A DNA stretch of 64,000 nucleotides, from contig NZ_LOHF01000011.1 in the NCBI RefSeq assembly GCF_002158995.1, positions 62,001 to 126,000 on the forward strand, given 5' to 3'. A program made the translations under genes and the position numbers. The DNA is from Pseudomonas caspiana. Lineage in GTDB: Bacteria > Pseudomonadota > Gammaproteobacteria > Pseudomonadales > Pseudomonadaceae. Positions 9,104 through 18,410 of this stretch are shown here, piece by piece. The notes below the pieces were generated by a model, which had not been told where the DNA came from, did not search any database, and saw nothing but the letters and a program-made list of their open reading frames with translations. How positions within the stretch are numbered: the first letter of the stretch is position 1; every line of letters starts with the position of its first letter.

Positions 9104-9696
9104 TTCAAAGCCAGGCGTTGACGCAAGATGGCCATGGCGCGGGCGCGGTGGCTGAGCTGGTTCTTCTCGGCGGGGCTCAGTTCGGCGCTGGAGCAGTCCC
9201 GCTCCGGCACCCAGAACAATGGATCGTAACCGAAACCGTGCTCGCCGCTGGCGGCGGTCAGTATGCGCCCGTGCCACAGGCCTTCGCAGAGGATCGGCAA
9301 TGGATCATCAGCGTGACGCACCAACGCCAGTACGCAAACGAACTGGGCGCCACGTTGCTCTTGCGGGACGTCTTTAAGGGCTTCGAGCAGCTTGGCGTTG
9401 TTGGCGGCATCGCCTTTTCCATCGGCATAGCGCGCGGAATAGATACCCGGTGCGCCGCCCAGGAAATCCACCGCCAGCCCCGAGTCGTCAGCCAGCGCTG
9501 GCAAGCCGGAAATGCGTGCCGCGTTGCGGGCTTTGAGAATCGCGTTCTCAACGAACGACAAACCGGTTTCTTCAGGCTCCACGCTGCTGAACTCGCCGAT
9601 AGAGCGCAGTTGCACGCTGTCGCCGAGCATGGCCTGGAGTTCTTTGAGTTTGCCAGCGTTGTGGCTGGCCAGTACGAGCTGCGGGAAAGTCATCAT
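9100..9696 (-). CDS. rdgB: dITP/XTP pyrophosphatase (Ham1/RdgB)
   Basis: 198 residues. It hydrolyses non-canonical purine triphosphates (dITP, XTP) to monophosphates, keeping them out of DNA. Family motifs are [60 protein letters not shown], and near the end [12 protein letters not shown] followed by LSHRARAM. It is coupled by 4-base overlaps to both neighbours: the DUF4426 gene upstream and hemW downstream. Confidence 0.97.
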   Translation of the reverse strand: MMTFPQLVLASHNAGKLKELQAMLGDSVQLRSIGEFSSVEPEETGLSFVENAILKARNAARISGLPALADDSGLAVDFLGGAPGIYSARYADGKGDAANNAKLLEALKDVPQEQRGAQFVCVLALVRHADDPLPILCEGLWHGRILTAASGEHGFGYDPLFWVPERDCSSAELSPAEKNQLSHRARAMAILRQRLALK

Positions 9697-10130
9697 TCGC
9701 CTGGATAGAGTTCTTGATTGAAGCTGAAGGAATGGTTGTCTTGATTCCCGGCTTTCACATCGATGTTGAAGGTGTAGGTTCCGGCTTGTTCAACCGGGAA
9801 CTGCGCAATGTAGCTGATCCAGCCTTTGTCTGTGACTTGCTTGAAGGTCAGAGGCTCTGGGCGTCCGGTCAGGTCTTTGTAGGTGCCTGCCACCACGGAC
9901 GGCGCTGGTTTGCCCGTCTTTAGAACGGTGATGTTCAATACATTCAGCTGTTTGCTGCGGATCAGGCCGGATGATTTCGCCACGTCCGCTGACAACGTGG
10001 TCGAGGCAAACGCGTTGTAGTAAACGGTCACGTCGCCAAACGTTTCCTGCCGGTTGGGCTTGGCGTAGTCAGCAGCAAATGCCGACAGGCTCAGGGCGCA
10101 CATCAAGATGATTGCCAGGCGACGCATCAT
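9693..10130 (-). CDS. DUF4426 secreted protein
   Basis: 145 residues with a clear signal peptide ([17 protein letters not shown]) and a predicted beta-rich periplasmic domain. It matches DUF4426, a Pseudomonas/Vibrio-type family of unknown function. It starts the DUF4426-rdgB-hemW-DUF3392 run, with ATGA overlap to rdgB. AGGAGAAAG just upstream of ATG supports the start. A link to nucleotide clean-up is suggested only by position. Confidence 0.88.
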   Translation of the reverse strand: MMRRLAIILMCALSLSAFAADYAKPNRQETFGDVTVYYNAFASTTLSADVAKSSGLIRSKQLNVLNITVLKTGKPAPSVVAGTYKDLTGRPEPLTFKQVTDKGWISYIAQFPVEQAGTYTFNIDVKAGNQDNHSFSFNQELYPGE

Positions 10131-10163
10131 CTTTCTCCTGTCTATGAATTGAAAAATACGATC

Positions 10164-10253
10164 CTGTAGGAGTGAGCTTGCTCGCGATAGCGTCTGTTCA
10201 GACGGTAATTTAGTGCCAGTGAAACCGAATCGCGAGCAAGCTCACTCCTACAG
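10164..10253. repeat. REPIN-type inverted repeat pair (GAGCTTGCTCGCGA family)
   Basis: Arms CTGTAGGAGTGAGCTTGC and mirror, separating metW from the DUF4426 operon. Confidence 0.9.
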
Positions 10254-10273
10254 ATTCCGGTTTCAGGTTTGCT

Positions 10274-10894
10274 TCAAACCGCGATCTTGTGTTCCTGCAA
10301 ACCCGGACTGCTGACCCGGTAGATACCGATCTCACCTAACAGGTTAGGCCATTGTTTGCTGGCCCAGCCGTGCCGATGCTGTTGATCCACTGCCAGCCGA
10401 TCAATGACCTTGGCGTGGCGGCCACGGCACAGCTCTTCGAAGTCCTCGAAGGTGCAGAAGTGGATGTTCGGCGTGTTGTACCAAGTGTAAGGCAGGAAAT
10501 CCGACACCGGCATCCGGCCCTTGGTCGCCAGGTACCAGCGGCAGCGCCAGTGACCGAAGTTCGGGAAGGTAATGATGCACTGGCGGCCCACGCGCAGCAT
10601 TTCGTCGAGGATCTTGTCCGGGTAATGCACGGCTTGCAACGCCTGGGTCATGACCACGATGTCGAAGCTGTCGCTGGCGAAGTTACCCAAGCCCTTGTCC
10701 AGGTCCTGCTCGATGACGTTGACGCCCTTGCTGATGCAGCGGGCAATATTGTCGGCGTCGTTTTCCAGGCCATAACCAGTGACTTGCTTGTTATCGCGCA
10801 GCCAGGCCAGCAGTTCGCCGTCGCCGCAACCAAGGTCGAGCACGCGGCTGCCCGCAGGGATCCATTCTTGGATGATTTCCAGATCGGCTCTCAT
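10274..10894 (-). CDS. metW: Methionine biosynthesis protein MetW
   Basis: 206 residues. A SAM-methyltransferase-like fold with motif I SRVLDLGCGDGELLAWL, then FDIVVMTQALQAVHYPDKILDEMLRVG and CIITFPNFGHWRCRWYLATKGRMP, all typical of MetW. It is known as the constant partner of MetX in methionine synthesis. It starts 8 bases after the metX stop, so the two are co-transcribed and probably co-translated. Confidence 0.95.
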   Translation of the reverse strand: MRADLEIIQEWIPAGSRVLDLGCGDGELLAWLRDNKQVTGYGLENDADNIARCISKGVNVIEQDLDKGLGNFASDSFDIVVMTQALQAVHYPDKILDEMLRVGRQCIITFPNFGHWRCRWYLATKGRMPVSDFLPYTWYNTPNIHFCTFEDFEELCRGRHAKVIDRLAVDQQHRHGWASKQWPNLLGEIGIYRVSSPGLQEHKIAV

Positions 10895-10901
10895 GGCGTC
10901 C

Positions 10902-12041
10902 TCAAATTACAATTCGGTTCATGTAGCTGGAGAACGCCTGCAAGTAGCGCGGGATCGGAATCAGGAACGCATCGTGGCCCTGAGGCGCGTCGATCTCCAG
11001 GTAGCAGACGTTCTTTTTCGCTGCCATCAGTGCGTCTACCAGTTCCCGGGAGCGGGCAGGTGAGAAGCGCCAGTCGGTGGTGAACGACATGACACAGAAG
11101 TCTGCGGTCACATTGGCGAAGGTCGCGGCCAGATTGTCGTTGAACGCGCCTGCCGGGTCGAAGTAGTCCAGCGCTTTGGTCATCAACAGGTAAGTGTTGG
11201 CATCGAAGCGGCCGGAGAACTCTTCGCCCTGATAGCGCAGGTAGCTTTCAACCTGGAATTCCACACTGTGGAAGTCGTAGTTGAGTTTCTCGCTCTTCAG
11301 GCCGCGGCCAAATTTTTCACCCATTGAGTCATCGGACAGATAAGTGATGTGCCCGACCATGCGCGCCAGCATCAGGCCGCGTTTGGGGATGACACCGAAC
11401 TCCTGGAAGTCGCCGCCATGGAATTCCGGGTCTGACAGGATTGCCTGACGGGCCACCTCGTTGAACGCGATGTTTTGCGCCGACAGTTTAGGAGCCGAGG
11501 CAATCGCCAGGCAGTGGCGCACTCGGTCCGGGTAAGTCATGGTCCATTGCAGCGCTTGCATGCCGCCCAGACTGCCGCCGACTACTGCTGCCCATTGCTG
11601 GACACCCAGCAAATCAGCCAGGCGCGCCTGGCTGTGGACCCAGTCCTCAACCGTCAGGACCGGGAAGTTGGCACCGAAGGGTTTGCCGGTTTCCGGGTTG
11701 ATACTGCTCGGGCCTGTTGAGCCATTGCAGCCGCCCAGATTATTCAGGCTGACGACGAAGAACCGATTGGTATCGATAGGCTTGCCGGGACCGATGCAAC
11801 TGTCCCACCAACCGGGTTTGCGGTCATCGACGCTGTTATAGCCCGCCGCGTGGTGGTGACCGGAAAGGGCATGGCAGATCAACACGGCATTGCTGCGTGC
11901 GGCGTTGAGTTGGCCATAGGTTTCGTAGATCAGATCGTAGGCAGGCAACGAGCGGCCACAGGCCAGTGCCAGAGGCTCGCTGAAATGTGCCGTTTGCGGC
12001 GTGACTAGACCGACAGAATCTTCGGGAAAGACCGTGGACAT
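10902..12041 (-). CDS. metX: Homoserine O-acyltransferase (O-succinyltransferase) MetX
   Basis: 379 residues, alpha/beta-hydrolase fold. The nucleophilic serine lies in [15 protein letters not shown]. Further motifs are [14 protein letters not shown], the [18 protein letters not shown] segment ([20 protein letters not shown]), and C-terminal PQGHDAFLI with the catalytic His. It acylates homoserine in the first committed step to methionine. In Pseudomonas the MetX enzymes use succinyl-CoA, which is known for the family but not readable here. First gene of metX-metW. Confidence 0.95.
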   Translation of the reverse strand: MSTVFPEDSVGLVTPQTAHFSEPLALACGRSLPAYDLIYETYGQLNAARSNAVLICHALSGHHHAAGYNSVDDRKPGWWDSCIGPGKPIDTNRFFVVSLNNLGGCNGSTGPSSINPETGKPFGANFPVLTVEDWVHSQARLADLLGVQQWAAVVGGSLGGMQALQWTMTYPDRVRHCLAIASAPKLSAQNIAFNEVARQAILSDPEFHGGDFQEFGVIPKRGLMLARMVGHITYLSDDSMGEKFGRGLKSEKLNYDFHSVEFQVESYLRYQGEEFSGRFDANTYLLMTKALDYFDPAGAFNDNLAATFANVTADFCVMSFTTDWRFSPARSRELVDALMAAKKNVCYLEIDAPQGHDAFLIPIPRYLQAFSSYMNRIVI

Positions 12042-12178
12042 CGACCCTGCTCTCGCTTAAATGAGGCGTAAGTCTAATGACCACGGGGGGGAGGGGCAAC
12101 AGAGGAGTTGTTGGGTGTGGTGGTTCTTCTGGATATCCAGAATTTTGTGGAAGATATCATGTGTGTCCGCAAGGTGAC

Positions 12179-12268
12179 GTGGGACCGGCTTTAGCCGGGA
12201 AGGCGGCATTTCTGACGACGAAAATGTAGCGACTGTACTGGCCTCTTCCCGGCTAAAGCCGGTCCCAC
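12179..12268. repeat. Inverted repeat pair, GGACCGGCTTTAGCCGGGAA family
   Basis: GTGGGACCGGCTTTAGCCGG and its mirror at both ends. Each arm is itself a small hairpin (CCGGCTTTAGCCGG). The rest of the 12042-12294 gap shows nothing I can interpret. A second copy is at 26785. Confidence 0.88.
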
Positions 12269-12294
12269 GACATCACGCCAACATGGCGTCTCCC

Positions 12295-12813
12295 TCAGGC
12301 CGTACGCCCAGACTCAAACAGGAACCAGATACGCCGTTCGGCTTCGTCGATCCAGTTTTCCAGCAGGCTGGCGGTGGCGACGTCGTTATGTTCGTCGCAC
12401 AGTGCGTGAGTTTCACGCATGTAGTTGGCCAGTTGCATGTTGTCTTCACGCAGTTCGGCGAGCATGTCGGCCGGGGTGACGAAGTCGGCATCGTTGTCGG
12501 CAATGCGTTGCAGGCGCTGGATGTGCCCGGTGGAGCGCAAAGTGGTGCCGCCCAGTTTACGTACGCGCTCGGCGATGGCGTCGGTGGTTGCGAAAATCTG
12601 ATCAGCCTGGTCGTCGAGCAGCAAGTGATAGTCGCGGAAGTACGGGCCGGACATATGCCAGTGGAAGTTCTTGGTTTTCAGGTACAGGCCGAAGATATCA
12701 GCGAGCAAGGTGTTGAGTTCCGCTGACAGATTACGGCGGGCCTCTTCCCCCAGGCTGTTGGGCGTGTGCAAGTCGGCTTTGCGCAGTTCTTTGGCAGCTT
12801 CAAGATTTTTCAT
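12295..12813 (-). CDS. Dps-family ferritin-like protein
   Basis: 172 residues. Ferroxidase ligands of the Dps family are visible in NFHWHMSGPYFRDYHLLLDDQAD (His, then Asp residues about 12 apart); helices then run to ENWIDEAERRIWFLFE. Dps proteins form dodecamers that store iron and protect DNA in stationary phase or under peroxide stress. Whether this one binds DNA is unclear; the N-terminus (MKNLEAAKELRKADLHTP) holds three lysines and an arginine. It has its own long upstream region (12814-13135) with an 11-base palindrome. Confidence 0.9.
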   Translation of the reverse strand: MKNLEAAKELRKADLHTPNSLGEEARRNLSAELNTLLADIFGLYLKTKNFHWHMSGPYFRDYHLLLDDQADQIFATTDAIAERVRKLGGTTLRSTGHIQRLQRIADNDADFVTPADMLAELREDNMQLANYMRETHALCDEHNDVATASLLENWIDEAERRIWFLFESGRTA

Positions 12814-12908
12814 CAGACGTTTCCTTCCTCAAGTAGTCGGTCGGCGTAACGGGCGATGCGAGTGAGCATCCTGATGACATTGCAGCATGGGTTACTGCGG
12901 CTCTCTGT

Positions 12909-12942
12909 ACCGCTTGTGCTCAAATCTTTATGCACAAGCGGT
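12909..12942. promoter_or_regulatory. Perfect 11-base inverted repeat upstream of the Dps-like gene
   Basis: ACCGCTTGTGC and GCACAAGCGGT, separated by 12 bases, lie about 100 bases upstream of the dps-like start. There is no T run on either side, so it is more like an operator or structured leader than a terminator. The rest of 12814-13135 shows no gene. Confidence 0.4.
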
Positions 12943-13135
12943 GAGCGAAAATAACCAAATGGAATGAAATTTCTGGAAATCTTTGAATTTTCAGATAACT
13001 AAATGTTTTATAAGGTGTTTTGTTTGGTCGGCGGGCTAGGATCTGACCGTTTGGATAAGTAGCTTGCTAAGCAAATAGCGCGACAATCGGATTTTCATCA
13101 ACAGAGTTATCCACAGGCTATTCAGGTAGCGAAAG

Positions 13136-14353
13136 TCAGTTTAACTGAGCGATCAAGAGCAAATTGCGAGGCGTGATACGGCTTTCGCAGAAGGTGCCAA
13201 CGCTCACGCGATAATGCTGTTCTTGCAGATACAGGGCTTTGTCGAGCACCAGCCACAGCTCCAGTGGCCGACGGAACAAGTTGCGAACCAATTCCAGATT
13301 TCGCACTTGAGCCAAGCGCTCCCAGCCCGCTGCTTCAAGGGTGGACCAATGTTGTTCGCCCACCGCAGGCAGGCCCTTGAGCGCTGCCAGATCACGACAA
13401 TAATCGGCAAAAGGTTTATCCAGCCAGGCACTGGGCAGTGACGGCGTGGGTAGATATTCGTCGCTGTTTTGCAACTGTCGTTGCAGCAAGTCAAAGGCCA
13501 GGCGGCGAGCCATGGACTGGTCGCGCTGGCGACGGACACGGGCTCCAGCGGTTACTGTTTCGCTTAGCGGCAAGCCGAGATCGTCCCGGGACAGTTTCAG
13601 GGCAGATGTTTGGCCCTCACCGGAGAGCGGCTGATAATGCTCCGCTTCAATGCGGTTGTAACAGCATGGTGCAACAGCCAGCTGAGTGCAGCCGACCTGG
13701 CTGGCGAGGCGCATCAACTGGACGTGCAGATCCCCGCAGGCATGCAGCGCTACCGGTGAGTGATGAGCTTGAAGTCGGCGCCAGGCATCGTCTGCCATGA
13801 CGTCTTGTTGTACATGTGTGGCCTCGGCGTTCAGGCGCGAGCTGAGTTGACGTCCGGCTTCGACCAGCGTCGGGTCGCGTTCCAGGCAGGTCAGTGTCTG
13901 GTCTGGCTCGAGTAAACGTCGCCCCAGATGGCCTTTGCCCGAACACCAGTCCAGCCAGTGTGCCGGTTTGTGTTCAAAACTCAGGCAACTGGCGAAGGCT
14001 TCGATCTGTTGCCATTTGCGGCCAGGGACGTCGACGCTCATGCGCGGCTCTACCGGAGCAAGGTCGAAGGCGGGCAGCGTTTGTACTTGACTCAGTGCCT
14101 GAGCCTCAGCCGCCAGTTGTGGAAACGGGAACGGCGCTGCGAGTTGTTCCGGATGATTATGGGCCGCTTCGGCCTCGCTTAACGTGCGTTGGCGTAGCCA
14201 GCCTGCGAGCTCGGGATATTGACGCTCCCAAGGCAAATGCAAGTGAGTGAACGGTCGGGGACGCCACAGCGGCTGCCAGGCAAACAGGAAACTGTCCAGG
14301 GCCCGGAATCGACTGCGGAGCTGTTCGTCGTGCAAAGCGAGGTCGTTGGCCAT
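13136..14353 (-). CDS. SAM-dependent methyltransferase of the RRNAD1/METTL25-like type
   Basis: 405 residues. The central domain has the motif I variant HWLDWCSGKGHLGRRLL, then LTCLERDPTLVEAGR, SPVALHACGDLHVQLMRLA and QLAVAPCCYNRIEAEHYQPL. The CSGKGHL, HACGDLH and APCCYN trio is characteristic of the methyltransferase-32-type domain found in METTL25/RRNAD1 proteins. The substrate in bacteria is unknown; an RNA or protein target is plausible. It is transcribed alone, between two intergenic stretches. Confidence 0.75.
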   Translation of the reverse strand: MANDLALHDEQLRSRFRALDSFLFAWQPLWRPRPFTHLHLPWERQYPELAGWLRQRTLSEAEAAHNHPEQLAAPFPFPQLAAEAQALSQVQTLPAFDLAPVEPRMSVDVPGRKWQQIEAFASCLSFEHKPAHWLDWCSGKGHLGRRLLEPDQTLTCLERDPTLVEAGRQLSSRLNAEATHVQQDVMADDAWRRLQAHHSPVALHACGDLHVQLMRLASQVGCTQLAVAPCCYNRIEAEHYQPLSGEGQTSALKLSRDDLGLPLSETVTAGARVRRQRDQSMARRLAFDLLQRQLQNSDEYLPTPSLPSAWLDKPFADYCRDLAALKGLPAVGEQHWSTLEAAGWERLAQVRNLELVRNLFRRPLELWLVLDKALYLQEQHYRVSVGTFCESRITPRNLLLIAQLN

Positions 14354-14382
14354 GGTCAGCTGTCGGGTTCAAACGCGTAAAA

Positions 14383-14406
14383 GGGCTGGCGGAAAAACGC
14401 CAGCCC
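14383..14406 (-). terminator. Terminator of the amino-acid binding protein gene
   Basis: GGGCTGGCG / CGCCAGCCC with a 6-base loop. Read on the minus strand it is followed by TTTT. It lies between the binding-protein stop (14501) and the methyltransferase start (14353). Confidence 0.75.
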
Positions 14407-14500
14407 TCTTCATAACAGCGCCCTGATCGGGCGTCTACGCGTAAAGGACGTCTGAACTCAGAAAAATATTAATACTTAAGTGTTGGCCAGGCGATTTGGA

Positions 14501-15265
14501 TCACAGAATGTTGAACGGGAAGTACTTGTCGTTGATCTTCTTGTAGCTGCCGTCTTCGATGATTTCCTTGATCGCCAGGTTCAGTCGAGCGCGCAGTGGG
14601 TCGTTCAGGCGTACGGCGATGCCAATTTTGTCGTTATCCACAACAGGGTCACCTTTGAACTCGAAGCTCGAGCCGGCCTGGCCTTTGAGCCATTCATAGC
14701 TGACATATTTATCGGCGAGGATCGCATCCACATGCCCTTCGGCCAGATCAGTGAAAGCACTTTCCTGAGTGTCATAGAGCTTCAGGGTGATATCCATGCC
14801 CAGATTTTCCTGCAGCCACGAGGCTGACAACGTCGACGCCTGAGCACCAATTGTCTTGCCTAACAGTGAGTCTCGAATGGAGGCCTTGTCGGTTTTGAGC
14901 TCGCTGCCTTTCGCCGCCACAAACTGCAATTTGTTGGAGTAGTACGGCTCGGTGAAGTCCACCAGCTCAGCGCGCTCTTTGGTAATCGACATTGATGAAA
15001 TCAGGAAGTCGAACTTATTGTCATTGAGCGCCGGGATGATGCCTTCCCATTCGGTGGTAACTACCTCGCACTCGACTTTCATTTTTGCGCACAGTGCGTG
15101 ACCGATTTCGACGTCAAAGCCTACCGCCTGACCGCTGGCGTCTTTACCGTTGAACGGTGGATAAGCGCCCTCGACACCGAATTTCAATTTCTCCACAGCA
15201 AAAGCACTGGTCGTGATAGCCAGTGTGGCGGCTGCGACCAGCAGGAATTTTTTGTACATCTGCAT
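14501..15265 (-). CDS. Periplasmic amino-acid binding protein (HisJ/ArgT/AotJ type)
   Basis: 254 residues. A signal peptide (KFLLVAAATLAITTSAFA) precedes a type-3 solute-binding domain. Motifs are LKFGVEGAYPPFNGKDASG, GFDVEIGHALCAKMK, WEGIIPALNDNKFDFLISSMSITKER and the ligand-site segment FTEPYYSNKL. It most resembles basic amino-acid or opine binders feeding an ABC importer. No transporter genes are adjacent, so it is an orphan binding protein. GGAG lies 8 bases before ATG 15265; an ATG two codons later is also possible. Confidence 0.88.
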   Translation of the reverse strand: MQMYKKFLLVAAATLAITTSAFAVEKLKFGVEGAYPPFNGKDASGQAVGFDVEIGHALCAKMKVECEVVTTEWEGIIPALNDNKFDFLISSMSITKERAELVDFTEPYYSNKLQFVAAKGSELKTDKASIRDSLLGKTIGAQASTLSASWLQENLGMDITLKLYDTQESAFTDLAEGHVDAILADKYVSYEWLKGQAGSSFEFKGDPVVDNDKIGIAVRLNDPLRARLNLAIKEIIEDGSYKKINDKYFPFNIL

Positions 15266-15444
15266 GGGTGTTGCTCCGTTGCAATTGCGGGACTTATTGG
15301 GCTGCTGTGGGGACGACTGCTGTTGGACATGAGTTACCGCAAAATGTCGCTGGTCGCCTGAAGCATTTGTTAAGCCATGTATCGGCGGGGTTCAGCATTT
15401 GCGCATCAATACACACATAAGAGCGCTGAATTGAAATGCACTTT

Positions 15445-15519
15445 CTGTAGGAGCTGCCGAAGGCTGCGAAGCACTCATCCTGAACACGCGGTCATCGCAG
15501 CCTTCGGCAGCTCCTACAG
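15445..15519. repeat. REP inverted pair (GAGCTGCCGAAGGCTGCGA family)
   Basis: Arms CTGTAGGAGCTGCCG and mirror. It lies in the 645-base gap between two divergent genes; apart from this repeat and the sigma-54-like site near gabP, I see nothing in that gap. Confidence 0.9.
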
Positions 15520-15814
15520 GTCTAGTGTTTGCTTCGCGACAGCGTGGTGCCATAGATGTCTGTACATGTCGCAAGATAGCCACTAGCTCACTACGTCGTC
15601 CTGCAGCTTTGTGCTGTTTCCGTACCACCGATCCAGAGCACTTCAATAGTGCGCGCTTAAACGTCCTGTGTATTTTTGGTGCGTTTTCTGCGGACGGGGC
15701 TGTGCACATCGGTAACAAAACATGTCACCTGTTCGCTGAAACGATTCTTCTTGTCGCTAATCCTTGAGCTCTAGCGCCAGCGTTTCCCTGAGCGACGTCG
15801 TTTTTGAATCATTT

Positions 15815-15830
15815 TGGCGCAGAATTTGCG
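15815..15830 (+). promoter_or_regulatory. Sigma-54-like -24/-12 promoter upstream of gabP
   Basis: TGGCGCAGAATTTGCG matches the TGGCACG-N4-TTGCA consensus with exact GG/GC spacing. It lies 81 bases before the gabP start. Nitrogen-dependent (RpoN) control would suit a GABA permease. The site is judged by eye only. Confidence 0.5.
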
Positions 15831-15910
15831 TAAATAATAAAAAACGCCCCGTTTTTTTCTTTTTACGAAGACGGTCAGGCAGTCGATTACCACGCAAAGG
15901 TAGTTTTTGA

Positions 15911-17302
15911 ATGAGCAGTATCCCTAACGCTTCAGAGCTCGATCAGGGGCTCAAACCTCGGCACATCACGATGTTGTCCATCGCCGGTGTCATCGGTGCC
16001 GGTCTGTTCGTAGGTTCCGGGCATGCGATTGCCGAAGCGGGCCCGGCGGTACTCCTGGCTTACGCTGCAGCCGGTACGTTGGTGGTTCTGGTCATGCGCA
16101 TGTTGGCTGAGATGGCGGTTGCGTCGCCGGACACCGGATCGTTTTCGACCTATGCCGATCGTGCGATCGGGCATTGGGCCGGTTTCACCATTGGTTGGTT
16201 GTACTGGTGGTTCTGGGTGTTGGTAATTCCCCTGGAAGCCAACGCCGCCGCAACCATTCTGCATGCCTGGTTCCCGAACATCGCTATCTGGGTGTTCACG
16301 TTGGTGATCACCTTGCTGCTCACCATCACCAACCTGTTCAGCGTGAAGAACTACGGCGAGTTCGAGTTCTGGTTCGCGTTGATCAAAGTGCTGGCGATCA
16401 TCGGTTTCGTTGCTTTGGGCGTTGCGGCTATATTCGGCCTGCTGCCCAATAGCCAGGTCAGCGGTGTCAGCCATCTGTTCGATACTCAGGGCTTTTTGCC
16501 GAATGGCATGGGCGCTGTGCTGGCGGCGATGCTGACCACCATGTTCTCGTTCATGGGCACCGAAATCGTCACCATCGCCGCGTCTGAATCGAAAAATCCG
16601 GAAAAGCAGATCACCAAGGCCACCAATTCGGTGATCTGGCGTATCTGCCTGTTCTATCTGGTATCGATCTTCATCGTTGTTTCGCTTGTACCGTGGAATG
16701 ACCCGCGTCTGGCTGAAGTGGGTTCCTATCAGACCGTGCTGGACATGATGGGCATCCCTAACGCCAAGCTGATTGTGGACATCGTAGTTCTGATCGCAGT
16801 CACAAGCTGCCTGAACTCGGCGCTGTACACCGCCTCGCGCATGCTTTACTCGCTGGGTAAGCGCGGCGACGCACCAGCGGTTGCGACGCGCACCAGCAAA
16901 AGCGGCACCCCTTACTGGGCGGTCATTCTGTCTACAGCGGCCGCGTTCCTGACGGTATTTGCCAACTACGTAGCCCCGGCTGCCGTGTTCGAATTCCTGC
17001 TCGCCAGCTCCGGTGCGATCGCACTGTTGGTGTACCTGGTGATCGCGGTTTCCCAACTGCGCATGCGCCAGAAGAGCATCGCTGCAGGTGAAACCCTGTC
17101 GTTCCGCATGTGGCTGTTCCCGTACCTGACCTGGTTGGTGATCGTGTTCATCGTCGGTGTGTTGGGCGTCATGCTGGTCCAGGAGTCGCACCGCGTGGAG
17201 ATCATCGCGACCGGCTTGCTGAGTATTCTGGTGATTGCCACTGGTGTCCTGGTGGCCCGTCGTCGCAAGGGTGAACGAGCCGGCAAGGCTGTGTTGAATT
17301 GA
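15911..17302 (+). CDS. gabP: GABA permease (APC superfamily)
   Basis: 463 residues, about 12 membrane helices. It has the amino-acid permease signature at the N-terminus (LKPRHITMLSIAGVIGAGLFVGSG), YLLWF-type helices such as WLYWWFWVLVIPLEANAAA, and the conserved MGTEIVTIAASESKNPEKQI loop. This arrangement is closest to GabP, which imports 4-aminobutyrate by proton symport. Other APC amino-acid permeases are the alternative. It is a single gene ended by a strong terminator, with a sigma-54-like site upstream. Confidence 0.88.
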   Translation: MSSIPNASELDQGLKPRHITMLSIAGVIGAGLFVGSGHAIAEAGPAVLLAYAAAGTLVVLVMRMLAEMAVASPDTGSFSTYADRAIGHWAGFTIGWLYWWFWVLVIPLEANAAATILHAWFPNIAIWVFTLVITLLLTITNLFSVKNYGEFEFWFALIKVLAIIGFVALGVAAIFGLLPNSQVSGVSHLFDTQGFLPNGMGAVLAAMLTTMFSFMGTEIVTIAASESKNPEKQITKATNSVIWRICLFYLVSIFIVVSLVPWNDPRLAEVGSYQTVLDMMGIPNAKLIVDIVVLIAVTSCLNSALYTASRMLYSLGKRGDAPAVATRTSKSGTPYWAVILSTAAAFLTVFANYVAPAAVFEFLLASSGAIALLVYLVIAVSQLRMRQKSIAAGETLSFRMWLFPYLTWLVIVFIVGVLGVMLVQESHRVEIIATGLLSILVIATGVLVARRRKGERAGKAVLN

Positions 17303-17322
17303 CCGATTGACGCGCAGCAAAC

Positions 17323-17358
17323 AAAACGGCCGCGATCAGCAATGATCGCGGCCGTTTT
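17323..17358 (+). terminator. Intrinsic terminator of gabP
   Basis: A 15-base perfect stem (AACGGCCGCGATCA / TGATCGCGGCCGTT) with a GCAA loop is followed by TTTTTGTT. Confidence 0.93.
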
Positions 17359-17436
17359 TGTTGGAGTGAGGGGATGTTTCTGTGGGGGGCCGCCTCGGGA
17401 TGTAAGGCATCACGCTGTCTCGGGCAAGCGTTGGAC

Positions 17437-17510
17437 TTGTAGGAGCTGCCGAAGGCTGCGATGGCGGTGTGTCAGGATGAATGCTTCGCAGCCTTCGGCA
17501 GCTCCTACAG
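17437..17510. repeat. REP inverted pair (GAGCTGCCGAAGGCTGCGA family)
   Basis: Two mirrored arms enclose about 30 bases, between convergent gabP and the DUF3010 gene. Confidence 0.9.
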
Positions 17511-17519
17511 GGAATGCAT

Positions 17520-17939
17520 TTATTTGGTTTTCATTAGTCCCGAGCACGCCGCCTTGTACGCCTCGTGCTGATACTTGTTCAGCGAAGCAGGCAGGTCGAA
17601 GTTGTGTTTCTTGTTCTGCGCGTTGATGGTTTGCGGCGACAACAGGGTCACTTCGCAATCGCGCAGCAACTGGAAAACCGTTTCGATCTTGAACGTCGTC
17701 GGGCCGCCTGCGAACTCGCCTTTTTTGCTGCGCTTCTTGATGACGACATGGCTGATGCCGTTTTCACGCACGAAGCTGGCGATCTGGGTCGCGAAGGTTT
17801 TGACATTGGCCGACTCGTCATCATCTTCAAGGGCCAGCTTCTTGGTCGCCAGCGGCAAATGTTCGAGGCCACCTTGCTGGCGGGTCGCCAACGCAAAAAT
17901 AGCCTCGCTGCCTTTGATTTCTACACCACAAATGATCAT
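17520..17939 (-). CDS. DUF3010 family protein
   Basis: 139 residues with no signal or membrane segment. The sequence begins MIICGVEIKGSEAIFAL and contains HVVIKKRSKKGEFAGGPTTFK and NAQNKKHNFDLPASLNKYQHEAY, matching DUF3010, a small cytoplasmic family of unknown function. It appears to be a single gene. Confidence 0.85.
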   Translation of the reverse strand: MIICGVEIKGSEAIFALATRQQGGLEHLPLATKKLALEDDDESANVKTFATQIASFVRENGISHVVIKKRSKKGEFAGGPTTFKIETVFQLLRDCEVTLLSPQTINAQNKKHNFDLPASLNKYQHEAYKAACSGLMKTK

Positions 17940-17999
17940 GAATGAGCCTTTACGTTACAGCCTTGGTTAAAAGGCAGACACCATAGCTCATTCAGGTGT

Positions 18000-18410
18000 T
18001 CATTCCTGCGCGATCGATTCCAGATACTCGGAGCGCTCATCGCTGGTACGCGCCAGGCAATCGTTCTGGGCGATGTTGAACGCCTTGCTGCCAGCCGCTG
18101 CCGGGAACACTTCCACGGCACAATCGGCGTCGCGAAGCTTCTCCCAGGCTAGCTGGGCTGCTTTGAGTTTTTCCGCGAAGGCATTGGCCTGCGACTTATT
18201 GGCCCCGAACTGGGTGTTAACCCGCTGTAACAGGTTCTGGAAGTTCTCTTTCAGCAACTCCTCAGCCGTGTCGCGGCTGTACTTGGAGCACTCAAGGGTC
18301 TGCTGGTCCTCTTCGACGCCGTCACATGGCGAGACATCAGGGTTTTGTGCTGCATGAGCGCCCGCAATGCCGGTCGCTAAAAGAACCAAAGCCAGGAAAA
18401 CCTTGTTCAT
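18000..18410 (-). CDS. Secreted DUF1311 / LprI-like protein
   Basis: 136 residues. A signal peptide (KVFLALVLLATGIAGAHA) is followed by four cysteines in CDG, LECS, DADCA and NDCLA, plus the LAWEKLRDADCAVE-type segment that marks DUF1311 (the lysozyme-inhibitor LprI fold). A periplasmic role, possibly lysozyme inhibition, is inferred only from the family. The open frame extends 41 codons upstream; ATG 18410 gives a proper signal peptide with GGAGAG upstream. Confidence 0.8.
   Translation of the reverse strand: MNKVFLALVLLATGIAGAHAAQNPDVSPCDGVEEDQQTLECSKYSRDTAEELLKENFQNLLQRVNTQFGANKSQANAFAEKLKAAQLAWEKLRDADCAVEVFPAAAGSKAFNIAQNDCLARTSDERSEYLESIAQE

Noticed and set aside
13107..13115. Perfect DnaA box TTATCCACA
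   Set aside because: Single isolated copy with no AT-rich unwinding region or neighbouring boxes. A second copy occurs inside the ETF alpha gene near 25487, so it is not evidence for an origin.
15932..17320. 462-codon minus-strand frame rich in His, Gln and Arg
   Set aside because: Shadow of gabP; composition is that of a reversed membrane-protein gene.
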